The notes: generated from the sequence alone by a model not told the origin. A stretch of DNA of 64,000 nucleotides from Climacteris rufus (GCA_013398175.1 VZRZ01007358.1:186001-250000); one strand, 5' to 3'. Counted from the stretch's first letter, positions 37,736 through 52,900 are shown. Numbers and translations are program-made.

Positions 37736-40150
37736 ACTGCTATTTGCTGCAAGTAGTTCAAGAATGGTAGTTTTATTTCAAATTTTGCAGAAAAGCTTAG
37801 TGATGGCCACAGCTGTAACCTCTGGGCTGCAAGATACCTGCAGAAGGACAGCTAAAGACAAGCAGACTCAGGTTCCTGCAGCTACAGCACTGCCAGGTAC
37901 TCCCACATCCCTTTGCCCCACAGAGATGAAAATACTTGGCACCGACAAATGATGCTCTCATATTATCAAGTATTCCTGTACTGCAGACACATTTTATCTG
38001 CCCCAGAAGACAGGAGAGCCCAGTCCAGGTGAGACTGCAGAGCACCCAAGCAGTGCCCCTTGCACAGGGCAGTCCCACAGTGAGCACGTCTGCAGGCAGC
38101 CCACCTCGTGCTCCACACTTAACCAGACTGCAAGCCAAAGCAACCTCAGATTTACACAAGATTACAGGAATCGTTTATGAATTCATAGCACTGCATCTGA
38201 CTACTAAATCTATAAACTCTGCAGGGAAAACTCCTGAGCAGCATAGGAGATTACTGAGCTGGAGAGAAAAAAAATCGAATGCAAGCAATCACATTATGTA
38301 TTTTATATAAGAAGCATTTGAACAGTAATATTTTGGACCACTCATTTAATAATTACCTTAATTCTATAGTTATTTAGAATTTAAACTTGAAACCAGCAAT
38401 AGCTTAAACCTTTCAGGTCCAGTAACTGGAGTTTCTACAAGCTTACCACCACTGATGTTTCTTAACACTCTTGTGTTCAACACAGGGGCTACTGAAAAGT
38501 AAAAATATGCTGCTTTCAAGACATTTAGAAAGAAATCTTGGCACAAACTTTGCGTAGGTGTATGTTACATGTCTGAAGAACATCCATAGTGCAACAAGTC
38601 TCAAAGTTTTGGAAGTTTTTGCTGTTAGGTTGATTTATTACTTTAGTAATACAGCTATTCTTCAAAGCAATCATGGAAATCATTGTGAAAGAAATAAATA
38701 ATTGAAGGTCAGTTTTCTTCACTAATCTGTTTTAAACCAGATAGCAGCAAAAAACCCCAAAAAGTCCCCAAACCACACAACAAAAGACTTGAATCTCCTA
38801 GCAACTCCTTCTGTTTGAACCCCAGCAGCATTAGTTCCTGCCCCATCACGGTGGTGTGCTACACAACATGGTGCTGGCCTCTAATACTGCTGCTCTGCCT
38901 GGCCCCTACAAAGCCCTGGAAGGCTGCTGCAGGCAACAGGAAAATCATTTGAGTGCATCTTCTTAACCATAATCGTTGGCCATCAACACATGATGAACAC
39001 CACCCATAGGAACTAACACTGCCCACATTACTGCTTGTTTCCAAGGTTGCTATGGCATAATCTCAGTCTCTGGATCGATTTGGGTTTGTCCCCAGACTGG
39101 GGTACTTTGACCTGGATGAACCACCAGCAGCTTCCTGCAGCAGTGAGCAGCCAAGTCACCCACAGATGTCAGGACACAACTCCCTCCCACTCACACCTAA
39201 GGGTTCCCCTCTCACAGTCCCGAGGTCCTCTGCAAAAGGCACAGCAAGATCTGCTTTTTGTGACGTTTTAAGAGTGGCCATTTTCACTGAGCAGGATTTT
39301 TATGAGGATAACTCAGAGCCTGTTTCCTGCTCAGTGAAATTCCCAGTACAACTTGATCTATTTAATTTTCAGCACAGCAAAAATACCAGCACTGTAGAAT
39401 CCCAAAGTTCTGACCTGAGAGCAGAGCTTATTACTCAATTAGGAAAAGTGGATGAGCACATGCCAGATCCGTAAGATGAAACTAAATCAGAATCTTAACG
39501 AAGTAGGGTTGGTTTCACCCATGTAACAAACCTGCACAAATGGTCAGCAAAAGCAGATGAAAGTCATCTTTGTCTAACGTAAGGTAACATGTTTTGTAGG
39601 GAATAATTTAAACCAACCATACACTTTTCTGGATTCTAAATTAACTGCAGACACTCAGAAAGGCAATGGACATTAAGTACCTTACTAGATGTTTCCAGTG
39701 AGCTGCTCTGTGCAGATGTGGTCTTGAAAGTAGAAAAAGCACAGACATAGATATGGAAGAAGACAAAAATACATTACTGCAGAAAATCAAGAGAATTTCT
39801 ATGGCAAAATAATCTAATACCTACATCAACTGTGACTTGCCCTTGGACAACGGGGTTGACAAAACTCTAGAGAACTGTCTGCAAGGAAAGACTGAGCTGG
39901 GTGATCCCATTTCATACTTGCAAGAGAAACAGTAATTCAGCTGAACGTAAAAGTGATAAATTCGAAACAGTAAGTCTTTTGTTTTAATAGCCACACAACA
40001 GATAATTAACCTCTAGTCAGTGAGGTGCCCCAGAGCAGCAGCAGAAGCAGGAGACTTGGAGAATCCCCTTCCAGGACAACGGCTTAGGGCAGAAATGGCA
40101 TTAATCAATGACCTCACTGTACTCTATACTATAATAGATGCATATTAATA
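37736..40150 (-). other. Upstream non-coding sequence
   Basis: No recognised gene, RNA or repeat. Overlapping frames on both strands at 37797-38310 (up to 124 codons) have no recognisable domains. Confidence 0.55.
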
Positions 40151-40350
40151 TTCATAGATTTTCAGGACTGAATAGTCCACTCTATCATCCAGTCTGACCT
40201 CCATTCTGACACAGGACGTGCTTTAGCCAGCTACTCCTGTCTCTGGTTCCTGTCAGGCTTTTCTCTGCTAGGTCAAAAGAGGCTGCTTGTAATACAGAGG
40301 CTCTAAGGAGGGTGTAATGCAAATTTTGGCTCAGCAAGATCTGATGATAA
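40151..40350 (-). mobile_element. Ancient CR1/L3-like LINE 3' end
   Basis: TTCATAGATTTTCAGGACTG, then a CATCCAGTCTGACCTCC block and a CTGACACAGG-like block, match the inverted 3' end of an old amniote CR1-like family also seen in turtles and crocodilians. It is strongly decayed, and only the outer ~80 bp are clear. Confidence 0.6.
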
Positions 40351-43300
40351 AGTACTGAGCTGAGATCCATGTGTCAGGAACTAGATAAACCCTACAATTG
40401 TGTCACATAATCCAAGGGGCAGGAAAAGGAAAATGCTACCTGAGCATGTGCAGTAGGTCAGGAAAGCACATTCCCAGTCCCTTTCCAGACCCCCTGTTTC
40501 AGGCTGTGGCTGCGCTTTTATGAGGCCACCCACAAAAGCAGCATGGGGCTTTCCATGATGCAAGGCAGTGATATTTTTATGTTACAGATGATGGAATCAC
40601 ACCACTCCCCATTAGCTAATGCTTCTGGAATGGCAGTATGTTCAGGCCAAACATACGTTTGTTTTTAAACAATTCTGGACAGAAAACACCCAGGAAGCAA
40701 ACAACAATTTTCTTCTTTTTTTTTTTTCTTTTAATTATCCTCACTTCTGTGACACTGAAAGAAAAAAAGGAGGATTTGTATTCCTAATTTTAGAAGGGTT
40801 CAGTTTTTGGGTGACCCCTTCTTGGAAAAGGTTAATTCTTATGAACTGCATAGCTTAAATATGGCTCAATACAAGCATTAAGATCCCTCCAAAAGTGACC
40901 CTTTCAAAAAATAAGAAACTAAAACTTAGTATTTTATTTTTTTAATCTATCTAGTTTCCAACAGTTTCTAACTCACTGTGGGTTTTATGGGAATAAAGAA
41001 CAATAATTCCTACCCTGATGCACTTTCCTTCACACTCTGTGACAGAAGCTGTTCAAAACCAAAAAAAGTCTGCTTACCTGTCTAAGAACCAAGCAGTAGC
41101 TGAGGCCACTACAGTGAAATCCAGGGAGGGAAGAAACAGAGGGGGAGACTCATTCCAGTGTCGTAACCCCAGAGCTGCAGAGAATCTGCGCCTGCTCCAT
41201 TGCCTCTGCTCCTGTGTCCAGCCATGGTGGAAACCATGCACTGGGACATCCATCACTTTTACATCTCTTGCTCAAGAACAAAAGCAGCCCTGTTGTCATT
41301 TGTCAAAGCAAAGTTCCTGCCACAGCAGCAGCAACTGCACCCTCAGATATTGATGACAGCTGACTGACAAAGAGAGAAAAAAAGTATACTGCTTTAAAAT
41401 GCTAGCTCCCCTCCAGTGCCTGATCCATAGGTCTGCCTGCCATTCCCAGAGCCAAAGCATGGAAAACCTCACTGGAATCAGACAGGACACAAGTCCAGTA
41501 AAAGCACTTGGTGACTACAATGTACAACCAACCACGTTATTGCACTGCTCCACTTGTTTCCCTACACAAGTCTTGTTGATGGAAAAACTAAGTTTCAACA
41601 AGCACAGGCAAAAGATGTGTTTTAGAGGAGCCCAAAACAGATCAAGTCTGATCTTCGCAGTGGGAACTGAGTCCTGCTAATCAGGGCAGGGCAAGTCCTT
41701 CCTCTCCACTCTGCTGCTACTGAAACGCTGAACTTTCTCTTCAGCTCATTAAACACTGTTGTAAGGAAGGGCCTCAGCACACACTGCCAGTTCAGGAATA
41801 TATTACCAGTATTGGAAAACCTTTTAATCAACAACAACCATCTGTCCCCAGAATTACAGATGCTCAGAAATGCAGTTCAATTTAAAGGGCAACTACTTAG
41901 GTCAGAGATCTGTGGTGTGGAGGAGATCAGTCTTGGCACTGAGGAGGGATAAAAGAGCAAACACCAGCAAGCTGTAACAGTGTGGTTCCTACAGAAACTG
42001 TAGGCTGGACTAGCTGAAGTGTTTAAATAAGTATGTATAGGGTATATGCATCATGAAGTGTCACTTGTGCCTTGTGTGGAGAGGTCCTGAGTACAAGACT
42101 TGTGTCCTCCTTCAGGAGATCTCACTAGCCTTGCTGATTTTTCTCCTACTGCCATTACACAATGAAGGAGTTCATAAATATGAGGGAAAAAAATCTTCAG
42201 TCCTGGAGGCAGCATGACTGGAAACCCCTGACAGCATTAGGAAGTTCATAAATCCCATACTTTTCCTACCCAGAGCCTTCCATTACTTTTTTCTGTTGAG
42301 GCTTAATCTCTGAGTGTTCACTTCTCTGTTTAAGCCCCATAAAGATACTCCTAAGGCTACAAGAGAAAAAGAAAAAAAGGATCCTTACATCTGTGAGAGG
42401 AAACTGGAGTTTCTTCTACGCTAGCAGAAGACAGCACAGACAGGCAAAATGCTGCTGCTGCTCCAACAGAACCAGCATCAGCTGAACTCAGGACTCACAG
42501 AATCAGAGCCTGACGACAGCACAGGAATCCTCCTTCCTCTCTGGAAACCACCAAAGCTTTAGGACAGGGCTAGAGACAGTAAGTTCAGGTTCCTGAGCAG
42601 GACCTCTACACAATAGAATAAAACTAACAAACTCTAAGATCCCATTAAAGAATACAAACTATTTAAATTACATCCACCAACAACAAAGCTGGCATCATTT
42701 CAAGAGGAAAAGACAGCAGGTAGAGTCTGTTTAATAGCAATGGTCCTAGTGTCACCAATCCACACTGTGTTTTACCTGAGCATTATCATCAATTATCGAC
42801 ACTGGGGAGCTTTCCCCCACCTCAGACAAATCTGCAGCGAATGGGGGCTCTATATCCTGGTTACAAAAAGGGCCAAAGTAGGTAGTACAGGGCATATTCA
42901 GCACAACTTTCCAGTTAAAAACCATTTACCAGTACAAACAGGGCTCTGGCAACTTTGGACTCTGGTAGTCAAAACTTTTTTCAAAAAACCACAGTTTCAA
43001 TCTGTGTAGAGCGCTAGGCTATACTAATAGCATGACACACTTCTTCAAAAGAGAAAAATCAAAGATATTTTATACAGAAGGAATAATATTCTATATACAC
43101 CAATTGCACGTGCTGGATGTGTCTTAAAAGTATAGTTTTGCCATACTGATTCTTCCTAGAGCCACTAAAACAATTTTTTTCAAGCTCAGAAGTGCTGTGC
43201 TCAGTTTCAGCAAACGGCATGTTACACACAAGTCAAACATGCCAACACATCCAATTTCTACAATCATACAGTGAATTTTATATTTATTTCCCACCACCAC

Positions 43301-45899
43301 TGGTTTCATCCATCCCATCAAACACACTTTAGAACTGAGCTCCATCACAACCCACAAGCAGACTGGTCCCAGGCCTACACTTTGTGATATCTTTACAGCC
43401 GTGTCCAGTAATGCTGGCAGCCCACACCAGAGCTCTCTCCAGGCTGGAGAAGTCATGGAGACAGGTCCAACTGCCCTTTCCAAACAGGCCAAGCCACCTG
43501 CAGTGTTTCAGAAAACCCAAGAGCCTCTGTCTCACAAGGAAGCAACAACAACTTATGTTGAAGGACCGGCAGTAAAGAACTTAAAAACATGGACTAAGGA
43601 CAGGTCCTCAGGCCAGTCATCCAAGCTAATTCCTTTTAGCTGACTTTATCTTCACATACACACTGGCTGCACAAAGCTGTCCCAGAAATTGCCAGAACAA
43701 GCCCACGATGGACTCCAGTGCAGGACCTGGGAGACGCAGCTGCCGCCTCTGAACAACCTCCACCAGCCCCCCGCCCCCTGCAGAAACCACAAGGACCAGC
43801 AAAGCTGACACCCAGGGGCTCAGAAGGGAATCAGATATTTAGCAAGATTATGCTATCTGCTAATCTGATTAGCCCCAGAGACTGCAGATAAACATAACAA
43901 AGAACAGCCGGACACCAGCTGTAAAACCCATCCAGTCAAGCAAATAACACAGCTGCCCAGAAAAGCTCAGCATCTGGGACCTGTCGCATGTAATGCTTTT
44001 AGGGAAATGACAGACTCGCTGCTCTCACGTTAGACATGGGAAAATGTGTTAATCTGTTTACCTTAAATGGATTTAACCTCAATCTGAAAAAGAGAGAACT
44101 GACTTGGATTCACACAGCCAAGACACCCGGGTAGCAAAGCACAGTGAGCAGGAGGCAGCAATCCTCCACATCATTTACACAGGTTTGAAGGATCGGGCAT
44201 GACACAGGTCAAACAAGAAATGTTAAGAGATTATACAAGCACATTTGTAATTAGGTGTAATGTTGATTGTCTTCTGCCCCTGAAATGATAATCAGGTCCC
44301 ACATCTAATTGTTGCAGACACCTGAGCTTTAGCTAATGCTGAGAGTCTCTGCAGCCAGCCCCTTGCACACACAGAGCTAGGAGTTTGGGGTGGGGAAGGA
44401 GGATTTAAAAATAAAAGCTCTAAGACATATAGCAGAGAATTAGCAGAGAACCTATCATGCCTTCCTAACAGGAAATGGGCTGCTGAAAGACAAAAAGACA
44501 CTCTACTCACTTGCCATACACTGACTGCTACTTTCCCAAGTGCAGCAGGGAAGGCAAGGGCATTATTTAACACGTCCACTTGACGTTTTTAAACACAGGA
44601 AAACCAAGAGCAACTCACTCAAGGACTGCATTCATCACTGCCTGCCAATTACAGAAACAAAACTGATCAGTCAGGAGGACACAAGTGGCGCACCGAATCG
44701 GCACAGCACCGCGGAAGCACAACCGCTCTGAGACTTTCTGTCACAACAACGGGCATTACTGAAGCTCTTCACTGACTGTGGTAAAGCACTGCCCGCCCTT
44801 CCCAATTAGCAACCACTCTGCAGTAATCTCAACCTTCCCTACAGCTCTCACTTGGACTTTTGGTTATCACAGCAGATCACTTTTTTTCCCAAATTTCCTC
44901 CAGGATTCTCCAAGACTGAATTCTTACACACACTCATCTATGCTGAGAGAATCAGCTCAGCTCCCTCTGCTCAACACAAAAGAAGAAAACCTCTATTTCA
45001 GGGTTACTCAAATTAGAGCAGAAATACTGGGGCCAGATGACTCCCCCATCACCGGAGGCAGTGTCAGCCCAGCGGTATTGCCAGAAAACCTGGCACCAGC
45101 AGCCACGAGAAAGCACAGAATCACCAAAGACAAGGATGCCTAGGGAGGCACCAGGACGCAGTATTTCACAATGGTTTGGGGATATGGAATAAAAAACAAC
45201 AGTTTTGGAGACAGCTCAGGGCTATGGGTATCCTGACACTGCTGGAAGCTAACTAACTCTGGGAAGGGGCTATCACTTCAATGCAGACTGAGGAGGAGCT
45301 GGGGACTAGCAAAGTTCAGAATGACAGGAACACCAAAAGGGAAAAGATAAAACAGTTCTAAAGAAATTGTCTAAAATAAGCATTTTCTATTTTTATGGCA
45401 AACATGGTTAGCTGCTAGTATATTATGCAGATGCTGATCTATAAATAATGCAAAATGCAGAAAGGAGAGATCCACCCTCATTTACAGCATACCCCATGCT
45501 GTACTGAATAATGTTATGCCTCAGCTTTCACCAGCCCCATAAAACGGAAATGCAGTCAAAGAACTGAGAAAGAGAAGCATCTCCCCTGCTCCCCAGCCAA
45601 AAAGGAATACGACATCTAAACCAAAGTAAAACTTAAGGTCATTCTATTCAGTACTCCTTTTTATTGACAGAAAGTTTTATTTCTGCATTTCCAACTCACC
45701 TGCTCTTTTCACACAAGTGTCCCCAGAAGATGCAAACAAGGTATCATGGAAATAACTCACCACTCACTCCACTGCAACGTGCTCTGAGTAGATCCATATA
45801 GGAGCTCACAGCATCAACAAAGTTGTGTCCCAAATTTCTTAAATTAACTCATTCTGTTGCACAAAGGAGTGAATAATTTCTGCTGGAAGGTATATGTGC
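40351..45899 (-). other. Upstream non-coding sequence
   Basis: No gene recognised. A T-rich tract lies at 40716-40727. Short GC-richer patches lie near 43700-43800 and 44680-44740, but neither is long or CpG-dense enough to call a CpG island. I looked here for a signal-peptide exon with an ATG, a hydrophobic core and a donor in the required phase and did not find one. Confidence 0.55.
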
Positions 45900-46180
45900 A
45901 GGTCAGCTACTCTAACCTCCTGCTCAGAGAAACACTAACTTTAAAGCAGTGTTTAAAGTTTAAAAAAGGTATCTCGGGACCTTGTCCTGCTAAGCTTTGA
46001 GTATCTCCACAAATGAAGACTCCCAAGCTGCTCTTGTTCCTTGTTCCAACCGAGAACCACTCTCACCATCAAAAAGTTTCCCCGTGTAACCATTTGTATT
46101 ATCTGGTTGTTATCTGTGGGGTTTTGACTCTTGTTTTTCATTATGTACCTCTAGAAGCAGAAGCATTTCCATTTTCCCCA
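45900..46180 (-). mobile_element. Diverged CR1 LINE fragment
   Basis: The plus strand reads like an inverted CR1 3' region: CTCTAACCTCCTGCTCAGAG, then GGGACCTTGTCCTGCTAAGC, TTTGAGTATCTCCACAAATG, AAGACTCCCAAGCTGCTC and CATCAAAAAGTTTCCCCGTG. The terminal CATAGAATC-like repeat is not clear. It is 5'-truncated and old. Confidence 0.7.
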
Positions 46181-46589
46181 AAACGAATTTTACTTCTTGA
46201 TTGCAACTACTGAATTTTAAAACAGTTCTTTAATTTTTTTAAAAATTTATTCATCTAATATCCTTACAGTAACAATACCTTCCCACACATCCTCTCTGCA
46301 CAATCAAATTTATGCCATTTACATTGAAAACTAAGGTCTTTTTTCTCTACTTATAGCTCAGTTAGCTTTGTTATAATGCAGTTTATAAAATTACATTTAA
46401 TGGAGAAGGGAGCAGGTAATTTGTTTATTCCTGAACTGTGATGGCTAATGGATGGGGTGGGAATAATGACAGAATATATATTATGTTATGGTCGAACAAT
46501 ACAAGGAGAGAATGCATGACCTGATAATTTTTACCCTTCATTAAATGGTCTATTGAGCTGCTTTTTCTCCATATCAGCTTTTAAAACAG

Positions 46590-46612
46590 AAAAAAAAATA
46601 AAAAAAAAAAAA
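46590..46612. repeat. Poly-A rich tract
   Basis: Two A runs separated by a single T. Confidence 0.85.
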
Positions 46613-49600
46613 CATATTACTTCAAATCACAAGATTAGTCTTAATTAAAGCCAAAATTACTCATCTCTTTCTTAAATTCATTAGCAATAGCTGAAAACAT
46701 ACCAAAAAAATTAGGAAAGCAGCATAAGGAGACTAACTCTAACTGCCATGTTAACAACCTTCCTCCATAAATGCTGAGGCATTTGAATTCCCATGTCTGG
46801 AAGGACAAATAAAGTCTGTGCAACACCAAGCACCCTTGCCAAGTCCTTCCTCCTCCCAGCAAGCCAAAAGCAGAGTGGAAAGCAGAATCCAAACCTGCCT
46901 GCACACCCAGATAGAGCAGTGTCACCTGAGCTATATCTGCTTTTAGAGGCTCTTTGTAGCTTTTCCAAGAAGAAAATGGGTCTGTACAAAGCAGGATCAC
47001 TTGAACTGCCAGTCCCTAGTTTGATTTACTTTCTTCAAGGAAGAAAATAGATGGGCGACCAATGGGTTTATCTGTGTTTGATACAAGGAGCCGTAATGCA
47101 CCACGGGCACGTGCCTTGAACCCTGCCTAGAAAAGAGCAACGAGGGAAGAAGTTCCCAAGGATACATGGAAAAGGGTACCCCATCATGCAGTCCTCTGCA
47201 AGGGGAATGCCAACCAAAAGGGAACAGCTTCTGAGACTGATGGGTTGGAAAGTTACCAATGTGTACAAATCCACAGGAAACAAACAGGTTGGCAGATTAA
47301 GTTAAACCCAAGCTATACAGCGTGTCAATAGTTTCCAGTGCAAAGTAACACATGACTGAAATATGGAGATAAGGAGGAATGTGAAGGAAACCCGATTAGG
47401 TCCCTTGTCTAATGATGGAACGTTTTCATTTCCTGTAGGGAAAATGACTGATATTGGTCAGCATCAACTGATAAAGGGCTGGTTATTATGGGTTGCAAGA
47501 GAACTTTGATCCACATCACACATCCCACTAACAGACTTTCCATGACACAATATGCAGAAATAAAGCTCACATGCTCAAATGAGACTGAGCTCCTTGATGA
47601 GGAAGAGTGCTAAAACATCAGCAATACATCAAAACCACTCAAGTTCACACACTACAACTCCAAAAGAGCAAAAATTAATACCACTGAAAGAACATGCATT
47701 CAGTTTTGCAGAAATCACCAAAAGAGAGTTTCTTCCCTAAGAAGCTCCCTTATACTCAAGTTCCTTCTATTTCTGCCAAGTATGCTCATATGGCAACTGA
47801 AAAAACATTTGTGACATTTGATTCCCAAAGTTCATTTGTGTAAAGAGAAGTTTCCCCAGAAAGTGTTTAGATAAAAGACCTTTTCTGTGGTTTAAGCAGG
47901 AACACCACTAGTCAAAGTAAAAACATGGAGCTGGCTGATGGGCAAAGCACCAGCACTTTCAAGCACTGCAGAGGTCACATTGTGGCAGAGAAATCCTGCT
48001 TCAGAAGGCTTTGATGTAGAGCAGCTCACAGAAATATCTTCGTTATTTCACTGAAGTACACTGCTGCTAAAGCCTCTTTCTTACTCAGTGTTAAATAAGC
48101 TGTTATTGTTCTTTAATATTAAAAAAGAGTATTAGTTTCTCTGTCAGCATTTCAGGCAAATGTGCAACAGGCAATACAGAAGGTCCTATGAGGGTCTAAA
48201 TTGAGTTCACATTCACTAATTCATCAGTGACTTCCAAACAAACAAAAAAAGTTAAATCCAGCATTAATTCAGCTTAAAGTCACGCCTTCCACAAAAGTAG
48301 CACAAAGCTGGGGTAAGAAAGCCAGCATTCAGAGATCAGGCAGTGACGTGGAGGTGCACCAGCTCATCTTTGCACTCCACCACCTTTTGCCTTTGACTAA
48401 AAAGGCTTTCTCTTTATGGTATAAATGGTTGCAGTTCATATGTGCAGAAACACACACTGGAGTGGTTTTTTTACACAGTGTCTCTAATGAAGGTTAAACA
48501 TGGGCACAGAAGTCTTGTTTTGGTTTTAAAATACTGTGGAGATCCCCATAAAACAATTCCTGAAGAAAGCCACCATAGTGGTTTGAATATCCCGAATGCT
48601 CAGAGTCGAGAAGGAAGAACATCTGTGCACATTTTTATGGTCCACTCAAACCTTAAGTGTTTCCAAACACACAACAGCTACCACACTGGTTTCAATTTAA
48701 AAGACACAAGTCTATAAACAACCCACATTATGATCTCCTCAGTTTATCTAAAATTTCTTCCACTTATATTTACCTCATCCAGTTTCAACACTAAACCCTT
48801 CAGTTCCCCAGTCTCCTCCACAAGAGCAAGAGTAGTCAAAGAGCTAAAACCCTATCAAAACCAGAAATAATTATTTGCAATGAGTGAATTTGTAGTAATC
48901 CTGACTGGCTGCCAGGACAGAGCCCACGAACACCACCTGTCCAAACCAGACAGATTTTGCCCCGCCCCCTTAAACTCTTCTGGCTCATTCATGATTTTGT
49001 TTCTTTTCACTGAACTTGTACAGCTGCAAATGCACTCCTATAACGTGATGGCTGACACAAGATCAGGAGAGTTTTCTTGAAACATGGACAAAGTTGGTGG
49101 GGGCACAGGACCAGCACCAGCTGCCCATCAACCTTAAGGGTGTGCAGCTGCTCTCAGAGCTATCCTTGGAATTTAGGTTGGCTGGGGAAAAAACAACTGT
49201 CACTGCTTTTTTTCTGAAATTTCACCTAACTGCTGTAACATGCCTGTGTAGTTCTGCCTAAATTCTTCCATGTGTTTTAAACACTTCAGTGAAACAGTTA
49301 AAGCCCAATGTTTACATTGCAGGAGCGCCTTGTTTGCACCTTTCTCTTTGTTGCCATCTGTCACAATTCTTCATTGAAGCTTCTCTCAAGGAAAACATCA
49401 GTAATGGCAAAACAGCAGGAATTTCGGCAGCCAGCTACCTCCTCCTCCAGTCCTTAAAAGGTCTGAGGTTTCTGTCTGCGTAATTTTTAATTTCTGCTCC
49501 AACACAGCCACATACACTGAGCACAGCATCAGTCACAGCCAAATGATGCCAGCACTTCAATACTCCACCTTGCATTTTTTTCTCCTGTAACCAGTCTAAG

Positions 49601-49951
49601 GTCTCTTCAGTTTTCACTTCCTTCTAATCATCCACACAGAACAACCATGGCTGAGGCAAGACCATGCAATCCAGTGGTGTGAGCCCAGCTGGTCAAGCAG
49701 AATGCCCTAAATCATATGGGATTGTGGTGAGCACCATGTTCCCATGCACGCCCACATACAAACATCAGCAGACTCACAAACTCTGCTCATATCTGTGCTT
49801 AGAAGAAATTATTTAAGAACATGTGTTACCTCAGTTTCTCCTCTGATTCAGCATCAGTGAATGGACTCTGCCTCTCCACATTTTGAAGCCAGTCCTGCAG
49901 ACCAGCCCCACACACCATTTCAGCACAGACCACCACAGCTTGCTTTTCCTC

Positions 49952-49965
49952 TTTTTTTTTTTTTT
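49952..49965. repeat. Poly-T tract (14 T)
   Basis: A homopolymer in pyrimidine-rich surroundings with no recognised element. Confidence 0.8.
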
Positions 49966-52900
49966 AACTGGAGAGACTTTGAGTAGGACTGCCTGTGTTA
50001 CAACTTTTCTGAAGTGCTAAGCACTTCACTTGAGCTATGAATCATCAACAGTGACAGCAGCAGAAACATCTTGTCATAAGCAATGAAGAAACTTCAAATT
50101 AAGTATCCCACCAAATAATTTGTGAAGATTGCTTATCCACAGTCAAGAGGGTTTGCTTATAAAAATAATTTCTAATTTAATAATTATTACAGGAACAAAA
50201 ATGTAACTACCCAAAGAACTTCAAAAATGTTAAATGACAAGAAGCAAAGGGGGAGGAATGAAGTGAAGACGGGAGATGAGCATCACTCAAGAACTTCTTA
50301 GGGCTCAAAAATGCAAATCTTTCTCGCATACCTGTAAGGTGATCCATCTGCAAACATGTTGAGAAAAGGTATTTAAATTGCCCCAGGCAAATGCAGTTTT
50401 TTCCTCCTGCTCACCCTTTTTGCAGCTTAAAAACTTGATGCTCACAGCCTGCTCTCAAGCTCTCCATAATTTTTATCAAGTCTCAGAACAGAATGCAGCT
50501 CTTCATTGCTCTTCCAAAGGACTTGAAATACACACCTCAGCACTAACATTCACACAATGGCAAACACTGGAGAAAATCTGAAACTTTCTGTAGTCTGAGA
50601 AGTGATGCAGTTTTGTCCCATAAGCAAATGCTCTCATGGTGTACACAGAATGGCACCATCTTCTGCGTTTAGGTTGTATTTTACCACTTCCCTTTAAAAT
50701 TTACTCCCCTTTCACTACTACAGGTATGTCCATGACTTCTGGTATTCAAACCTCTGAGACATCAAAAACTGCTTTAACCGTGAGATTTTTGCCTCCCAGA
50801 GGCCCATGTCCCACTCAAGTACACTCCTTTCAGCCTCTTCAGCTAGAAAAACTGGCAATTCACAGCACCCATGTCCTACCCTGCACACAGACCATTCCCA
50901 TTCTTCTATCTCAAACACTGAATTAAACAGGTATTACACAAAAAATGGAGCGGATATCACATATTTATTGTTCTCCAACTGTTCAAAAAACACAAGTATG
51001 CTTAAAATGTATTGGCTTCCTTGATTTCACTGCAGCCAGCTTATGCACATACCCAAACTACTTATTCTACATAATTAAAAATAACTTTCTATATTCATAA
51101 TATCTTGCTGCCTCTAGCTATAGTCCAAAACCAGAAGCTGATGTGTTGACTACTTCAGGCCTAAGAAAAGTATCTCTGGCTCCTCAGCTCTTTCACCTGC
51201 TTTCAAACCTCCACAAGGAATGGATGCCTTGGTACTGCTGGTTTTGGCCTCATCATCTCCTGGGAAAAGAAAAAATCCCACTGATATAAGGTCCTAGAAC
51301 TTGAATCCTTGAATCCTTGTAAAAAATGCTGCATCTTGAGAGAAATTTTATTTGTCATTCACTATTCAAAAGATGCAATTTCCTTTTCTAGTAACACATC
51401 CATTACAGCAGGTGCTAAAAGGCAGCAGAATAAATTATTTTAGGCATGTGGGTGTGTGTGCACAATGACCTTCTGGTCCACAGCCTAATGAAGACCAGAA
51501 ACCATCAAGCGCGCTGATACAAATAACCTAAATTCTCGTATGTATGCTTAGTAAAGCATTCAAGTGACTTCAAAGACCTCTATCAATACAGAAAAGAGCT
51601 GCATTAAAATTCTGAGCCTCCAAATCTATTAAGCATTTCCAAACACAGGAGGACGAGTACCAGGATTTGTTCAGGTGCTGGCGCCGTCACCACGTTGTTC
51701 TCAGGGAAGGGCTGGCTCGGTCCATCGGCACACAATGGCACAGGTCCCTTCCATCAGCTCAGCCATTTGATAGTAACTCTAACCTGGGCTTTCAATCTCA
51801 TTTGTAAAAACACTGTTGCAGCTCAGTGAAAGCCAGCGTGTTACACTTCTGAGGGGCACCAGCGTAGAATGGATCAGATGATACCTCCACAAAATGCACC
51901 CCTACATTCTGGTCCTGGACAAGGCAGAGCCAGGAGAGGGTCATGCAGCTCCCAGGAGGCACCAGCAGTGGTACAGATGTCCTGGGCAAGTTCTGTCCTC
52001 TGCACTGTGCCCACAAAACAACCATGGTGCTGAAAGTTCCTTGCCACGGTGGCCCATGGTCCCAGCCGGAGACACTGGGAACGCACAGTGTGTTCCAACA
52101 AGGGCTGTCCTGGATGACAGAGCTCGGCGAAGGGAGCGGTGAACACAAAGCCAGTGTGTTCAAATGGGGTTCATTAATCAGCCTCCAACTGCTCCACTTC
52201 ACTACACGGAAGCTCTTTATAGACACTGCCTCATTTATTTATTTTTTGAATGCCCAGATTAGTTTAGTGTGAAGCTGTTGAGGGATATAATTTGTCTGAG
52301 CAGATGATCTATAGATCACTAAATGAACACTAACCAGGCTCCTGCAGTCCACAGAAGAAACTGTGTGCTCTCCCATGGCTACAGCACAAGAAAGGTGAAC
52401 CCTTTTATCCCAAAACTTAGCCCCTGGCAGCCTGGAGGTCAAAGAGCTGGCACCTCTTCTAACACTCTCACCCCTGACTGAGGACAGAGCTGCAGCCTCT
52501 GTCTGTAAAGAGCAGGGCCCTCAAATCAGAGATTTGAAATCAGCAAGTGATAACTAACCTGACATTCAGCTGGAGACAGGCTTTTCTCACACAAACAGCC
52601 TTTTCTGCTCACATCTGTGAACATATGCATATTTAAAAAATAAATTATCTTTCATTCAGATTAGTTACCAGAATATCTCTTTCTTTGCTGAAGCAGATTT
52701 GCTCCTATGGTTGTATCTACTGCTATTCTGGGACTTGGTATTGTTTTCCCACTATTGCTGCAGAAAATGTTCAGCAGTTAATTGCACAGTCAAGTCCTTT
52801 CACATAATTTTCACTTTGACAAGAGTAATTAAAAAGCTAAACAGCTCGAGAACCAATTGATTAGGTCTGGAAGCAAAGCTCTGTTTAGGCGATCCTGAGA

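Noticed and set aside
43626..43811. Possible PTPRF signal-peptide exon on the minus strand (hydrophobic SALLVLVVSAGGG start)
   Set aside because: The frame starts with GTG rather than ATG, and no good donor in the phase needed to join the xGC codon at 16037 follows.
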